From Streptomyces aculeolatus (GTDB taxonomy: Bacteria > Actinomycetota > Actinomycetes > Streptomycetales > Streptomycetaceae), in contig NZ_JAINRD010000008.1 of the NCBI RefSeq assembly GCF_020400605.1, forward strand, positions 62,001 through 126,000: DNA of 64,000 nt, given 5' to 3'. How positions within the stretch are numbered: position 1 is the stretch's first letter; the number at the start of each line of letters is the position of its first letter. The notes beneath the pieces were generated by a model, which worked only from the letters and a program-made list of their open reading frames with translations, was not told the DNA's origin and ran no database searches. Position numbers and translations under genes: made by a program. Shown here piece after piece: positions 1 to 8,150 of the stretch.

Positions 1-131
1 TCCGCCCGGCGGCAGGGCACATGAAATTCCAGAAATCATGAACCGTGGGTGTACGCAGCGCTGCCTTCCGCGACGTATCGGCGTACGGTATGCCCCCGAT
101 GGCCCTCATCAGCCACTCGGGGAGGCCCGCG

Positions 132-785
132 ATGAGCGCATCTCCACTCCCGTCCCCCGGCGCCGCCGGGGCCGGCGCGCGGGCGGTCCGCGTCGGGGTG
201 CTGCTCCCCAGGCTGCTGGAGGAGCCCGGCGCCTGGCTCGCGGAGTGCGCGGCGTACGACTCCGCCGGCGCCGACGCGCTGTGGCTGGACGGCGGCCCCG
301 ACCCGGCGCACGACGTGCTGGCACTCGCCGCCTCCGTGGCCGCCGCGACGAGCCGGGCGCAACTCGTCGTCGGCCTGCCCGACAGCGTGCCGCAGGCCGC
401 GCTGCTGGCCCGCACGCTGGCCACCGTCGTGCTGCTCAGCGGCGGCCGCCTCGCACTCGCCGCCGGCTCCCGGCGGTGCGCCGAACTCGTCGCCGTCGCC
501 CCCGCGGTGCCCGCCTTCCGCCGGCTCGCGCCCGCCGGCCCCGGGTACGAGGAGCCGGGCGGCGGGCGTTGGACGCCGGCGGCCGCGCCCGCCGGTCCCG
601 ACGCCTGGCGGGCCGCGCTCGCCGGCGCCGCGCAGCGCGGGGTGCGCGGTCTCGTCGTACCGGCCGGGCAGCCGCTGTTGGACGCGCTGCACCGCGGATC
701 GGGTGCCGAACGTCACATCCGCCCCAGCCGCCCCACGCGTGCGCGCGTCACCACGGAGCGTCAGAGTACGCGTCGATCCTCGTGA
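132..785 (+). CDS. Truncated luciferase-like (LLM) monooxygenase-related protein
   Basis: Encodes 217 residues. The ATG at 132 follows a GGGGAGG ribosome site; an ATG further upstream lacks one. The start of the barrel is recognisable (VRVGVLLPR, then AGADALWLDG and a stretch of Ala/Leu helices), which resembles flavin-dependent luciferase-like monooxygenases of the F420 or FMN type. Those are usually about 300 residues or more. Here the middle is missing and the tail after about residue 185 is Arg/Ser-rich with poorer third-position GC, running almost into the next promoter. It is probably a decayed or shortened family member and I cannot assign a substrate. The gene stands alone on the plus strand. 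Confidence 0.5.
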   Translation: MSASPLPSPGAAGAGARAVRVGVLLPRLLEEPGAWLAECAAYDSAGADALWLDGGPDPAHDVLALAASVAAATSRAQLVVGLPDSVPQAALLARTLATVVLLSGGRLALAAGSRRCAELVAVAPAVPAFRRLAPAGPGYEEPGGGRWTPAAAPAGPDAWRAALAGAAQRGVRGLVVPAGQPLLDALHRGSGAERHIRPSRPTRARVTTERQSTRRSS

Positions 786-790
786 TCCTC

Positions 791-819
791 TTGTGATCTG
801 CCGTTCGATCTCCTAGTGT
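791..819 (+). promoter_or_regulatory. Sigma70-like promoter upstream of the riboswitch
   Basis: TTGTGA at 791-796 and TAGTGT at 814-819 are separated by 17 bases. The pair lies just before the c-di-AMP riboswitch and is the best promoter for the LysM hydrolase gene. This is pattern recognition only. Confidence 0.5.
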
Positions 820-857
820 CCGAGGCGTTCGCAGACGCGAGCACCGCGCTCCGGTAC

Positions 858-1056
858 GCCGAATCCTGCCCGTCGGAGCCCGGAACCGTCGTCCCCACCG
901 CCGTTCGGGCAGGAGCGGGGGAACCACTTCTCCGTCGGGCGGAGCACGGTGGCAGGACCGCACCGGACTCCCCGACTCGGGGTGAAGCCGCACAGCACGA
1001 CGCGGCCGGGCAACTCCAGCCCGAACCCGACAGCTCACTTCGCAGGCGTCGGAGAA
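858..1056 (+). promoter_or_regulatory. ydaO/yuaA-type c-di-AMP riboswitch
   Basis: Conserved blocks of the ydaO class appear in order. A 5' strand CGCCGAATCCTGCC at about 858 is followed by GAGCGGGGGAACCAC at 914-928, CGGGGTGAAGCCG at 978-990, GGGCAACTCCAGCCCGAACC at 1008-1027 and CGACAGCTCACTTCGCAGG at 1028-1046. It ends directly before the LysM hydrolase gene. In Streptomyces this class is known upstream of cell-wall hydrolase genes, where bound c-di-AMP lowers expression. The match of several separated blocks in the right order makes this a firm call, although exact borders are approximate. Confidence 0.92.
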
Positions 1057-1069
1057 AGAGCGAGCCACC

Positions 1070-1969
1070 ATGGCCGGAACCGGCACCCGGCGCGCGCCCA
1101 AGTCGCGCTCCACCCGCCGCTATGCCGCCGCTGCGGGGGTGGGCATAGCCCTGCCCGTCGCCGGCGGAATCGCGGCGACCGCCGCGCACGCCTATACGGT
1201 CGAGAAGGGCGACACCCTCTCGGAGATCGCCGAGGACAACGGCTTCGGCCCCGACTGGCAGCAGCTGTACGAGGCCAACAAGGAAGCCGTCGGCGACAAC
1301 CCCCACCTGATCCTTCCGGGCCAGGAGTTGGACCTGGGCGGCGAGAAGGCGGCGAGCAAGCCCGCCGAGGCCGACCAGACCGCCGCCAAGGCCGAGAAGA
1401 AGCAGCAGCGCTACGTCGAGCACACCGTCGGCGCCGGCGAGACGCTGGCCGAGATCGCCTCGGAGTACGACGTGCCGGGCGGCTGGCAGCGCGTGTACGT
1501 CGACAACGAGAAGGCCATCGGCGACAACCCGGCCGCGCTGAAGGTCGGCACCGAGCTGCGCGTCGACACCGAGGGCGGCAAGGTCTCCCAGTCGATCGAC
1601 CCGAACGGCTCGTCGTCCTCCGGGAGTTCCGGCGGCTCCGGCGGCGCCACCGAGGCGTCGCAGGCGAGCGTCCCGACCACCGAGTCCGGCATCCAGGCCG
1701 CGGCGCGGGAGATCGTGCCCGCGGACCAGTTCACCTGCTTCTCCAACATCGTGGAGCGGGAGAGCGGCTGGGACCACACCGCGACCAACCCCAGCTCGGG
1801 CGCGTACGGCCTGATGCAGGCGCTGCCGGGCGACAAGATGGCCTCGGCCGGCGACGACTGGCGCACCAACCCGGTCACCCAGCTCAAGTGGGGCCTGGAC
1901 TACATGAACGACCGCTACGGCAGCCCGTGTGGCGCCTGGGACTTCTGGCAGGCCAACAACTGGTACTGA
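1070..1969 (+). CDS. Secreted LysM-domain lytic transglycosylase
   Basis: Encodes 299 residues. A basic twin-Arg-rich N-terminus and an Ala/Gly hydrophobic stretch end in AHA near residue 41, a signal peptide. A first LysM follows (YTVEKGDTLSEIAEDNG, about 42-88), then a Lys/Ala linker and a second LysM (HTVGAGETLAEIASEYD, about 117-167). A Ser/Gly linker leads to a C-terminal SLT-type domain (about 205-299) with the likely catalytic Glu in ERESGWD and the motif GAYGLMQALPG. It should bind and cleave cell-wall glycan outside the cell. The upstream c-di-AMP riboswitch suggests dose control during growth, germination or stress. The ribosome site is weak and lies at the end of the riboswitch. 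Confidence 0.9.
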   Translation: MAGTGTRRAPKSRSTRRYAAAAGVGIALPVAGGIAATAAHAYTVEKGDTLSEIAEDNGFGPDWQQLYEANKEAVGDNPHLILPGQELDLGGEKAASKPAEADQTAAKAEKKQQRYVEHTVGAGETLAEIASEYDVPGGWQRVYVDNEKAIGDNPAALKVGTELRVDTEGGKVSQSIDPNGSSSSGSSGGSGGATEASQASVPTTESGIQAAAREIVPADQFTCFSNIVERESGWDHTATNPSSGAYGLMQALPGDKMASAGDDWRTNPVTQLKWGLDYMNDRYGSPCGAWDFWQANNWY

Positions 1970-2001
1970 TTCCCCGGGCCCCCGCGCCCGCGTGAGTCTC
2001 C

Positions 2002-2037
2002 CGCCCCGCCGCACGGATCCGTCCGCGCGGCGGGGCG
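2002..2037. terminator. Hairpin between convergent genes
   Basis: Eleven-base arms (2002-2012 and 2027-2037, CGCCCCGCCGC against GCGGCGGGGCG) enclose a loop that itself contains the palindrome ACGGATCCGT. It lies between the 3' ends of the LysM hydrolase gene and the convergent GntR gene. There is no T-run, as is usual in Streptomyces. Confidence 0.6.
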
Positions 2038-2115
2038 CGCTCGTGCGGGCACCGGTGTACGGCCGGTCGCCGCAAGCCGGTTGGACCGACCCGCGCCACG
2101 GACCGGCCGGAAGTG

Positions 2116-2910
2116 CTACGCCCCGGCCGCCGGTTCCGCCGCGGGCGCCGGCTCCGGTTCCGCCGCGGGCGCCGCGGCCAGTTCGGCGAGGTCCCGCACC
2201 GCCTGCGCGAGGAGCGCGTGCATCGCCGACTCCGCGGCGTCCGGGTCGCCGGCCCGTATCGCCTCCAGCACGGCGCGGTGGCCCGGCACCGGGTCGCGCG
2301 GATGGTGCCCGGGGCCGTGCACCAGGCTGTCGCGGGCGGCCAGTCCGCTGGCGATGACCAGGTCCATGCGCTCCAGCAGCTCGTTGTGCGAGGCCGCCAG
2401 CAGGGCGCGGTGGAACGCGAGGTCCGCCGCCACCGCCCCGGCCGTGCCGTCGCGCGCCCCGGCCATCGCCGCGAGGGCCGCCTCCAGCGCGGTGAGGTCC
2501 GCGGCGGTGCGGCGCACCGCCGCCAGCCGGACCGCGGCCGGCTCGACGATGCCGCGCACCTCGTCCAGGTCGCGCAGCAGCGGGGCGTCGACAGGGCGGG
2601 ACCGCGCGGCGGCGCCGTCGCCCTGCTGCCGGGCCGCGGTCTCGAAGCGCCAGCGCAGCACGTCGGCGTCGAGGAGGTGCCAGTCGGCACGCGGCCGGAC
2701 GAACGTGCCGCGCTTCTGCCGGGCGTCCACGAGGCCCTTGGCCGCCAGCACCTTCAGCGACTCCCGCAACGCGGTGAGGCTGACGCCCAGTTCGGCCTGG
2801 AGGGCGGCGATGTCGAGGGTCTGGCCCTCGGCTATCTCGCCGCCGAGGACGCGGTGCGCGAGTGTCTCCACCGTCTGCCCGTGCACCCCGCGGCGGGCGT
2901 AACCCGACAT
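2116..2910 (-). CDS. GntR/FadR-family (FCD) transcriptional regulator
   Basis: Encodes 264 residues from the ATG at 2910 (GGGAGGAG ahead); a GTG at 2931 with its own GGGGAG is an alternative start adding seven residues. The N-terminus is a winged helix (ALQAELGVSLTALRESLKVLAAKGLVDARQKRGTFV, about residues 30-70). An all-helical FCD ligand domain with the usual His/Asp pattern follows (DLAFHRALLAASHNELL). FCD regulators commonly sense sugar acids and related metabolites and repress catabolic genes. The gene lies 66 bases (45 from the alternative start) downstream of the SDR gene and likely shares its transcript, so it probably controls the neighbouring galactoside cluster. The palindrome at 3828-3850 is a candidate operator. 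Confidence 0.85.
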   Translation of the reverse strand: MSGYARRGVHGQTVETLAHRVLGGEIAEGQTLDIAALQAELGVSLTALRESLKVLAAKGLVDARQKRGTFVRPRADWHLLDADVLRWRFETAARQQGDGAAARSRPVDAPLLRDLDEVRGIVEPAAVRLAAVRRTAADLTALEAALAAMAGARDGTAGAVAADLAFHRALLAASHNELLERMDLVIASGLAARDSLVHGPGHHPRDPVPGHRAVLEAIRAGDPDAAESAMHALLAQAVRDLAELAAAPAAEPEPAPAAEPAAGA

Positions 2911-2976
2911 GGCCGCTCGCTCCTCCCTCACGTTCCTGCTCCCCTGTCCCCGCCGCCCCGTGCGGCGCTCCCCGCT

Positions 2977-3768
2977 TCAGGCGGACGACTTTACGACGCT
3001 CCAGCCGCCGTCCACGACCAGGCTCGTGCCGGTGACGTAGGACGCCTCCGGCGAGGCGAGGAAGGCGACGGCGGCGGCCACCTCCTCCGGCGCGCCCAGC
3101 CGCCCCGCGGCGGTCTGCTCGGCGCTGGCCCTGCGGTCCGCCTCGGGAACGCGGTCCCACAGCCGGGTGAGCACCGGCCCCGGCAGCACCGAGTTCACCC
3201 GCACCGACGGGCCGTACTCGACGGCGAGCTGGCCGGCCAGCGACAGCAGCCCGCCCTTGGCGGCGGCGTACGCGGGGTGGCCGGGGATGCCGTGCCTGGC
3301 GTGCACGGACGAGACCAGCACGGCGGCGCCGGGGGCGCCCTCCTGGGCGCGCAGGCCGGGCAGGCAGGCGCGGAAGCCGAGGAACGCGGCGGTCAGCCCG
3401 ACGTCGACCTGGCGCCGCCAGGAGTCGGGCGAGGTCTCGTGTACGGGGGCGACCTCGACGGCGACGGCGTTGGAGACGAGGACGCCGACGGGCCCGAAGT
3501 CCCCGGCGGCGGCCAGGATCCGGGCCCAGCCCTCCTCCCCGGCCACGTCCGCGGCGACCGCGGCGGCCGTGCCGCCGGCGGCGCGGATCTCCGCGGCCGC
3601 GGCCTCCGCCCGCCCGCCGTCGATGTCGGCGACGACGACGGCGGCGCCCTCGGCGGCGAGCCGGCGGGCCGTGGCGGCGCCGATGCCTGCGGCGGCGCCG
3701 GTGACGACGGCGGTGCGGCCGGCGAAGCGGGCGGTGTCGGGGAGTTGTACGGCTCCGGCTGCTGTCAC
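2977..3768 (-). CDS. SDR-family oxidoreductase, candidate galactose dehydrogenase
   Basis: Encodes 263 residues of a classical short-chain dehydrogenase. It has the nucleotide motif TGAAAGIG near the N-terminus, DIDG after the second strand, VSNA in place of the usual NNAG, a catalytic Ser in SSVHARHG, and Tyr-x-x-x-Lys in YAAAKGG. The C-terminus has SYVTGTSLVVDGG. The GTG at 3768 was chosen for GGAG ahead and the normal distance to the Rossmann motif. Beside beta-galactosidase and galactonate dehydratase, a role oxidising galactose (or a related aldose) to its lactone is the simplest inference, but SDR sequence alone does not fix the substrate. It is divergent from the beta-galactosidase gene. 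Confidence 0.8.
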   Translation of the reverse strand: MTAAGAVQLPDTARFAGRTAVVTGAAAGIGAATARRLAAEGAAVVVADIDGGRAEAAAAEIRAAGGTAAAVAADVAGEEGWARILAAAGDFGPVGVLVSNAVAVEVAPVHETSPDSWRRQVDVGLTAAFLGFRACLPGLRAQEGAPGAAVLVSSVHARHGIPGHPAYAAAKGGLLSLAGQLAVEYGPSVRVNSVLPGPVLTRLWDRVPEADRRASAEQTAAGRLGAPEEVAAAVAFLASPEASYVTGTSLVVDGGWSVVKSSA

Positions 3769-3786
3769 GAGATCGCGCTCCGGGTG

Positions 3787-3816
3787 TTGACGGATCTGCC
3801 GTGGCACTTCTACGTT
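3787..3816 (+). promoter_or_regulatory. Promoter for the galactoside operon
   Basis: TTGACG at 3787-3792 and TACGTT at 3811-3816 are 18 bases apart, upstream of the beta-galactosidase gene. The palindrome at 3828-3850 would cover the transcription start region. Confidence 0.5.
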
Positions 3817-3827
3817 GCCCCGCAAGG

Positions 3828-3850
3828 TTAATTCGTAATTTAAGAATTGA
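3828..3850. promoter_or_regulatory. AT-rich imperfect palindrome, candidate GntR operator
   Basis: TTAATTC at 3828-3834 and GAATTGA at 3844-3850 flank TAATTTA, centred on 3839; nine of eleven base pairs match. Such an AT-rich block is very unusual in this GC-rich DNA. It lies between the divergent SDR-regulator and beta-galactosidase transcription units, just after the proposed -10 box. Binding by the local FCD regulator is inferred from position. Confidence 0.55.
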
Positions 3851-3870
3851 GCAAGAGGGGCGGAAGCAGC

Positions 3871-5865
3871 GTGGGGCGCATCCACTTCGGCGGCGACTAC
3901 AACCCCGAGCACTGGCCGGAGGAGGTCAGGGCCGAGGACATCCGGCTGATGCGGGAGGCCGGGGTCTCCATGGTCACCGCCGGGATCTTCTCCTGGGCGC
4001 TGGTCGAGCCGGCACCCGGTGAGTACGACTTCGACTGGTTCGGCCGCGTGCTGGACGACCTGCACGGCGCCGGCATCCGCGTCTGCCTGGCGACCATGAC
4101 GGCCTCCCCGCCGCCGTGGCTGACCGAGCAGCACCCCGAGGTGCTGCCGCAGGACGCCGACGGCGTACGCAGGTGGCCCGGCTCGCGCCAGCACTTCTGC
4201 CCCTCCAGCCCGGTCTACCGCGAGCGCGCCGTGCGCCTGGTCACCGAGCTGGCCACCCGCTACGGCACCCATCCCGCCCTGGACAGCTGGCACATCGGCA
4301 ACGAGTACGGCTGCTCCAACCCCCGCTGCTACTGCGACGTCTCCGCCGCGGACTTCCGCCGCTGGCTGCGCGAGCGCTACGGCAGCGTCGAGGCGCTCAA
4401 CGCCGCCTGGGCCACCACGTTCTGGTCGCAGCGCTACGGCACCTTCGAGCAGGTGCTCCCGCCGCGCACCACTCCCACGCTCCCCAACCCGGCGCAGGTA
4501 CTGGACTACGCCCGCTTCTGCGACGACGCGCTGCTGCAGTGCTACCTCGCCGAGAAGGAGGCGCTGCACCGGATCACCCCCGACGTGCCGGTCACCACGA
4601 ACCACATGCCGATGCACAAGCCCGTCGACCCGTACTCCTGGGCGGCGCACGAGGACGTGCAGGCGCTGGACTTCTACCAGGACCCGTACGACCCCGAAAC
4701 CCACCTCACCGCCGCCCTCGCCTTCGACGTGACGCGCTCCGCGGGCGGCGGGCGCCCCTGGATGCTGATGGAGCAGGCGCCGAGCGCCGTCAACTGGCGG
4801 GCGCGCAACAGCCCCAAGCCGCCCGGCACGATGCGGCTGTGGAGCTGGCAGGCCGTGGCGCAGGGCGCGGACGCGGTGCTGTACTTCCAGTGGCGGGCGA
4901 CCCCCGGCGGCGCCGAGAAGTTCCACTCGGCGATGGTGCCGCACGCCGGCACCGACACCCGGATCTTCCGCGAGGTCAGCGCGCTGGGGCGGGAGCTGGG
5001 CACGGTCCCGCAGCTCGCCGGTGCGCGCTCGCGCCCGGAGGTGGCGCTGCTCGCGGACTGGCACAGCTGGTGGGCGCTGGAGCAGGACTCGCACCCGTCC
5101 GGGGACCTGGACTTCGCCGAGACGCTGCGCCGCCACCACCGGCCGTTCTTCGAGGCCGGCGTGGAGTGCGACGTGGTGCCGCCGGACCGCGACCTGTCCG
5201 CGTACCGGCTCGTGGTGGTGCCGAACCTGTACCTGATGAGCGCGGAGACGGGGGCCAGGCTGACGGAGTTCGTACGGGCCGGGGGCCACCTGCTCGTCTC
5301 GTACTTCACCGGCATCTCCGACGACTGCGACCGCGTCCACCTCGGCGGCTACCCGGCGCCCCTGCGCGAGGTGCTGGGGCTGCGGGTGGAGGAGTTCTGG
5401 CCGCTGGCGGAGGGCCGGACCCTGCCGCTGACCGGGTCGCTGGCCGGCAGCGGCGACCTGTGGTCCGAGGCGATCGACCTCGAAGGCGCCGAGGCCGTCG
5501 CGGAGTTCGGCGCGGGTGAGCTGGCCGGGCGGCCGGCGCTCACCAGGCACGCGTACGGGGACGGGGTCGCCTGGTACGCGGGCACCCGGCTGCCGACGCA
5601 GGAGATGCGCACCCTGGTGGACCGGGTGCGCGCCGGGGCCGGGGTGGCGCCGGTGCTCCCGGGGCTCCCGGCGGGCGTGCAGGCCACCGTGCGCGAAGGC
5701 GCGGACGGGCGCTTCCTGTTCCTGCTCAACCACGGTACGAGCACCGCGACCGTCACCCTGCCCGAGCCGATGTCGGCGCTGGCCGGCGACGGCCCGGACC
5801 CCGGGGCCGGGCCGGTCCCGGCCGTCGACCTGCCCGCCCGCGGGGTCGTCGTCCTTCAGTACTGA
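3871..5865 (+). CDS. Beta-galactosidase, glycoside hydrolase family 42
   Basis: Encodes 664 residues from the GTG at 3871, which gives the family-typical opening GRIHFGGDYNPEHWPEE; a TTG at 3847 would fall inside the palindrome. The acid/base Glu is E145 in HIGNEYG, and the nucleophile is E301 in LMEQAP. Cysteines in CSNPRCYC fit the metal site seen in several GH42 enzymes. A trimerisation domain and a small C-terminal beta domain follow. No signal peptide is seen, so it should act in the cytoplasm on imported beta-galactosides (or alpha-L-arabinopyranosides, a GH42 side activity). It is the first gene of the operon with the ABC transporter and dgoD. Confidence 0.92.
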   Translation: MGRIHFGGDYNPEHWPEEVRAEDIRLMREAGVSMVTAGIFSWALVEPAPGEYDFDWFGRVLDDLHGAGIRVCLATMTASPPPWLTEQHPEVLPQDADGVRRWPGSRQHFCPSSPVYRERAVRLVTELATRYGTHPALDSWHIGNEYGCSNPRCYCDVSAADFRRWLRERYGSVEALNAAWATTFWSQRYGTFEQVLPPRTTPTLPNPAQVLDYARFCDDALLQCYLAEKEALHRITPDVPVTTNHMPMHKPVDPYSWAAHEDVQALDFYQDPYDPETHLTAALAFDVTRSAGGGRPWMLMEQAPSAVNWRARNSPKPPGTMRLWSWQAVAQGADAVLYFQWRATPGGAEKFHSAMVPHAGTDTRIFREVSALGRELGTVPQLAGARSRPEVALLADWHSWWALEQDSHPSGDLDFAETLRRHHRPFFEAGVECDVVPPDRDLSAYRLVVVPNLYLMSAETGARLTEFVRAGGHLLVSYFTGISDDCDRVHLGGYPAPLREVLGLRVEEFWPLAEGRTLPLTGSLAGSGDLWSEAIDLEGAEAVAEFGAGELAGRPALTRHAYGDGVAWYAGTRLPTQEMRTLVDRVRAGAGVAPVLPGLPAGVQATVREGADGRFLFLLNHGTSTATVTLPEPMSALAGDGPDPGAGPVPAVDLPARGVVVLQY

Positions 5866-5889
5866 GGCGCACTCTGACAAGGAGGTCGG

Positions 5890-7212
5890 ATGCCCACCCG
5901 AAGGAAAGTCCTGGCATGGGGCGCCGCGGCCGCCGCCGCGCCCGCCCTGGCGGGCTGCGGCGAGAAGGTCGGCGCGGCCCGCACCACCACGGCGACCAGG
6001 CGCAGGCCGGGGCAGAAGGTCACGCTGACCTTCTGGACCTGGGTGCCGCTGCAGAAGGCCGTGGCGCTGTGGAACAAGCAGAACCCGGACGTCCGGGTCG
6101 ACGTGCAGACGGTGCCCGCGAACACCTCCGGCGGCTACCAGAAGATGCACTCCTCCCTCACCGCGGGCGACCCGCCCGACCTGGCGCAGGTGGAGTACTA
6201 CGCGCTGCCCGAGTTCATGCTCGTCAACGGCCTGACGAACCTGAGCGAGTACGGCGCCGACGAGCTGAAGGGCGCGTACGTCGACTGGCAGTGGCAGCAG
6301 GGGGTGTTCGCCGGGAAGACGTACGCGATCCCGCAGGCGTCCGGCCCGATGGGGCTCTTCTACCGCCAGGACCTCTTCGACAAGTGGGACGTCGAGGTCC
6401 CGGCCACGTGGGACGAGTACCGGGCCGCCGCGGTGAAGATCAAGAAGCGCGGCTCCCTCATCACCGCCTTCCCGCCCGCCAACGCCCAGTGGTTCGCCGC
6501 CCTGCCCTGGCAGCGCGGCGCCCGCTGGGTGACCACCGAGGGCGACACCTGGGTGGTCGACCTCACGTCCCCGGAATCGCTCGAAGTCGCCGACTTCTGG
6601 GACGGGATGATCTCCGACGGACTCGTCTCCCCCATCCAGGACTCGCAGTCGGCGTTCTTCAAGGGCCTGCAGACGGGCGGGCTCGCCACCTGGCCGGGCG
6701 CGCAGTGGTACGACGCCCTGATCCGCGGCAACGCGCCGCGCACCGAGGGCAGGTGGCGGGTCGCAGAACTGCCGCAGTGGGAGCGCGGCGCACACGCCTC
6801 CTCCAACTGGGGCGGCTCGGCCACCGCGATCCTCCAGGGCAGCCGGCACCCGGTGGAGGCGCTGGAGTTCGCGCACTGGCTCAACACCGACCCCGCGGCG
6901 ATCGACCTGCTGATCGCCGCGGGCTACGGCTGGCCCGCGGCGCGGATCGAGCTGGCGGGCTCCGCGCTCGGCAAGCCCGACCCGTTCTTCGGCGGCCAGC
7001 GCTACAACGAGGTCTTCCAGCTCTCCGACCGCAACGTCGACACCTCCTGGCGCTTCGCGCCGACGACGACGCAGTCGTACGCGCACGTCCAGGACGCCTT
7101 CGGCCGCGTCCTGGCCGGCCACGGCACGCTCGCGGACGCCCTCAAGGACGCCGAGGGCAAGTTCGTGGACGACCTGAAGGCCAAGGGGCTCGAAGCGAGG
7201 AGCGCGCGATGA
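5890..7212 (+). CDS. ABC transporter sugar-binding lipoprotein
   Basis: Encodes 440 residues after a perfect AAGGAGGT site. The N-terminus TRRKVLAWG has a twin-Arg motif and ends in the lipobox LAGC with Cys23 as the lipid anchor, so export by Tat and anchoring outside the membrane are likely. The rest is a family 1 solute-binding protein (KVTLTFWTWVP, SLTAGDPPDLAQ, then aromatic-rich binding lobes). With two permease genes directly downstream it should capture a galactoside or another oligosaccharide. Its stop overlaps the next start (ATGA), so the transport genes are translationally coupled. Confidence 0.9.
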   Translation: MPTRRKVLAWGAAAAAAPALAGCGEKVGAARTTTATRRRPGQKVTLTFWTWVPLQKAVALWNKQNPDVRVDVQTVPANTSGGYQKMHSSLTAGDPPDLAQVEYYALPEFMLVNGLTNLSEYGADELKGAYVDWQWQQGVFAGKTYAIPQASGPMGLFYRQDLFDKWDVEVPATWDEYRAAAVKIKKRGSLITAFPPANAQWFAALPWQRGARWVTTEGDTWVVDLTSPESLEVADFWDGMISDGLVSPIQDSQSAFFKGLQTGGLATWPGAQWYDALIRGNAPRTEGRWRVAELPQWERGAHASSNWGGSATAILQGSRHPVEALEFAHWLNTDPAAIDLLIAAGYGWPAARIELAGSALGKPDPFFGGQRYNEVFQLSDRNVDTSWRFAPTTTQSYAHVQDAFGRVLAGHGTLADALKDAEGKFVDDLKAKGLEARSAR

Positions 7213-8150
7213 GCACATCCGTGAAACCCTCCGGCACGGCCGCAGCCCGCGGCAGGCGCCGCGGCCGCCCCGACCGCAAGGCGTGGGCGTTCCTGGGCCC
7301 GTTCCTCGCGCTGTACCTGTTCGCGATGGTGGTGCCGGTCTTCTACGCCATCTACCAGAGCATGCTGAAGGTCGAGCGCAGCGGCCCCATGGGGCTGGGC
7401 GAGCCGTCCGTCGGCTTCGCCGGCTTCGAGAACTACTCCCTCGCCCTGCAGCAGGAGACGTTCGTCGACGGCTTCGGCCGGGTGCTGCTCTTCGGCCTCG
7501 TGCAGGTGCCGGTGATGCTGCTGCTCGCGCTGGTGCTCGCGCTGCTGCTGGACCAGGTCTCCCACCGCTGGGCGGGGCTGCTGCGGGCCACGTACTTCCT
7601 GCCGTACGGCATCCCCGGGGTGATCGCCACCATCCTGTGGGGCTTCCTGTACGTGCCCGGGGTCAGCCCGGTCACCGACGTACTCGGCGACCTCGGCTTC
7701 CAGCCGGACTTCCTCGGCTACGACAACGTGCTGTGGTCGATCGCCAACATCGTGGTCTGGCAGTTCGCCGGCTACAACATGCTGATCATCGTCGCCCAGC
7801 TCAAGTCCGTACCGCAGGAGCTGTACGAGGCCGCCAGGGTCGACGGCGCCGGGCCGTGGCAGACGGCGCTGCACATCAAGATCCCGCTGGTGCGGCCGGC
7901 GCTCGTGCTGACCACCGTGTTCTCGATCATCGGCACGATGCAGCTCTTCGCGGAACCGCTGGTGCTGAAGAAGGTCGCCCCGGCCGTCACCACCGACTAC
8001 ACCCCCAACCTCAGCGCGTACTTCGACGCGTTCGCGAACGCCAACCTGTATCTGGCGGCGGCCAAGTCGGTCATCCTCGCCGTCGTCGCCATGGCGCTGT
8101 CGTTCGGGTTCCTCAGCCTCGTCACCCGCAAGCAAAGGAGCGAGCGGTGA
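7209..8150 (+). CDS. Carbohydrate ABC transporter permease (MalF-like)
   Basis: Encodes 313 residues with an Arg-rich cytoplasmic start and six predicted membrane segments. The cytoplasmic EAA loop reads EAARVDGAGPWQTALHIKIP, the docking site for the ATPase subunit. It matches the MalF/UgpA class that pairs with the next gene. The start ATG overlaps the lipoprotein stop by four bases. No ATP-binding subunit is encoded in this window; in Streptomyces many such transporters share the MsiK ATPase, which is the likely partner. Confidence 0.9.
   Translation: MSTSVKPSGTAAARGRRRGRPDRKAWAFLGPFLALYLFAMVVPVFYAIYQSMLKVERSGPMGLGEPSVGFAGFENYSLALQQETFVDGFGRVLLFGLVQVPVMLLLALVLALLLDQVSHRWAGLLRATYFLPYGIPGVIATILWGFLYVPGVSPVTDVLGDLGFQPDFLGYDNVLWSIANIVVWQFAGYNMLIIVAQLKSVPQELYEAARVDGAGPWQTALHIKIPLVRPALVLTTVFSIIGTMQLFAEPLVLKKVAPAVTTDYTPNLSAYFDAFANANLYLAAAKSVILAVVAMALSFGFLSLVTRKQRSER

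Noticed and set aside
1..131. A gene at the left edge
   Set aside because: No frame with codon bias or ribosome site reaches the window start; it appears to be intergenic DNA before the first gene.
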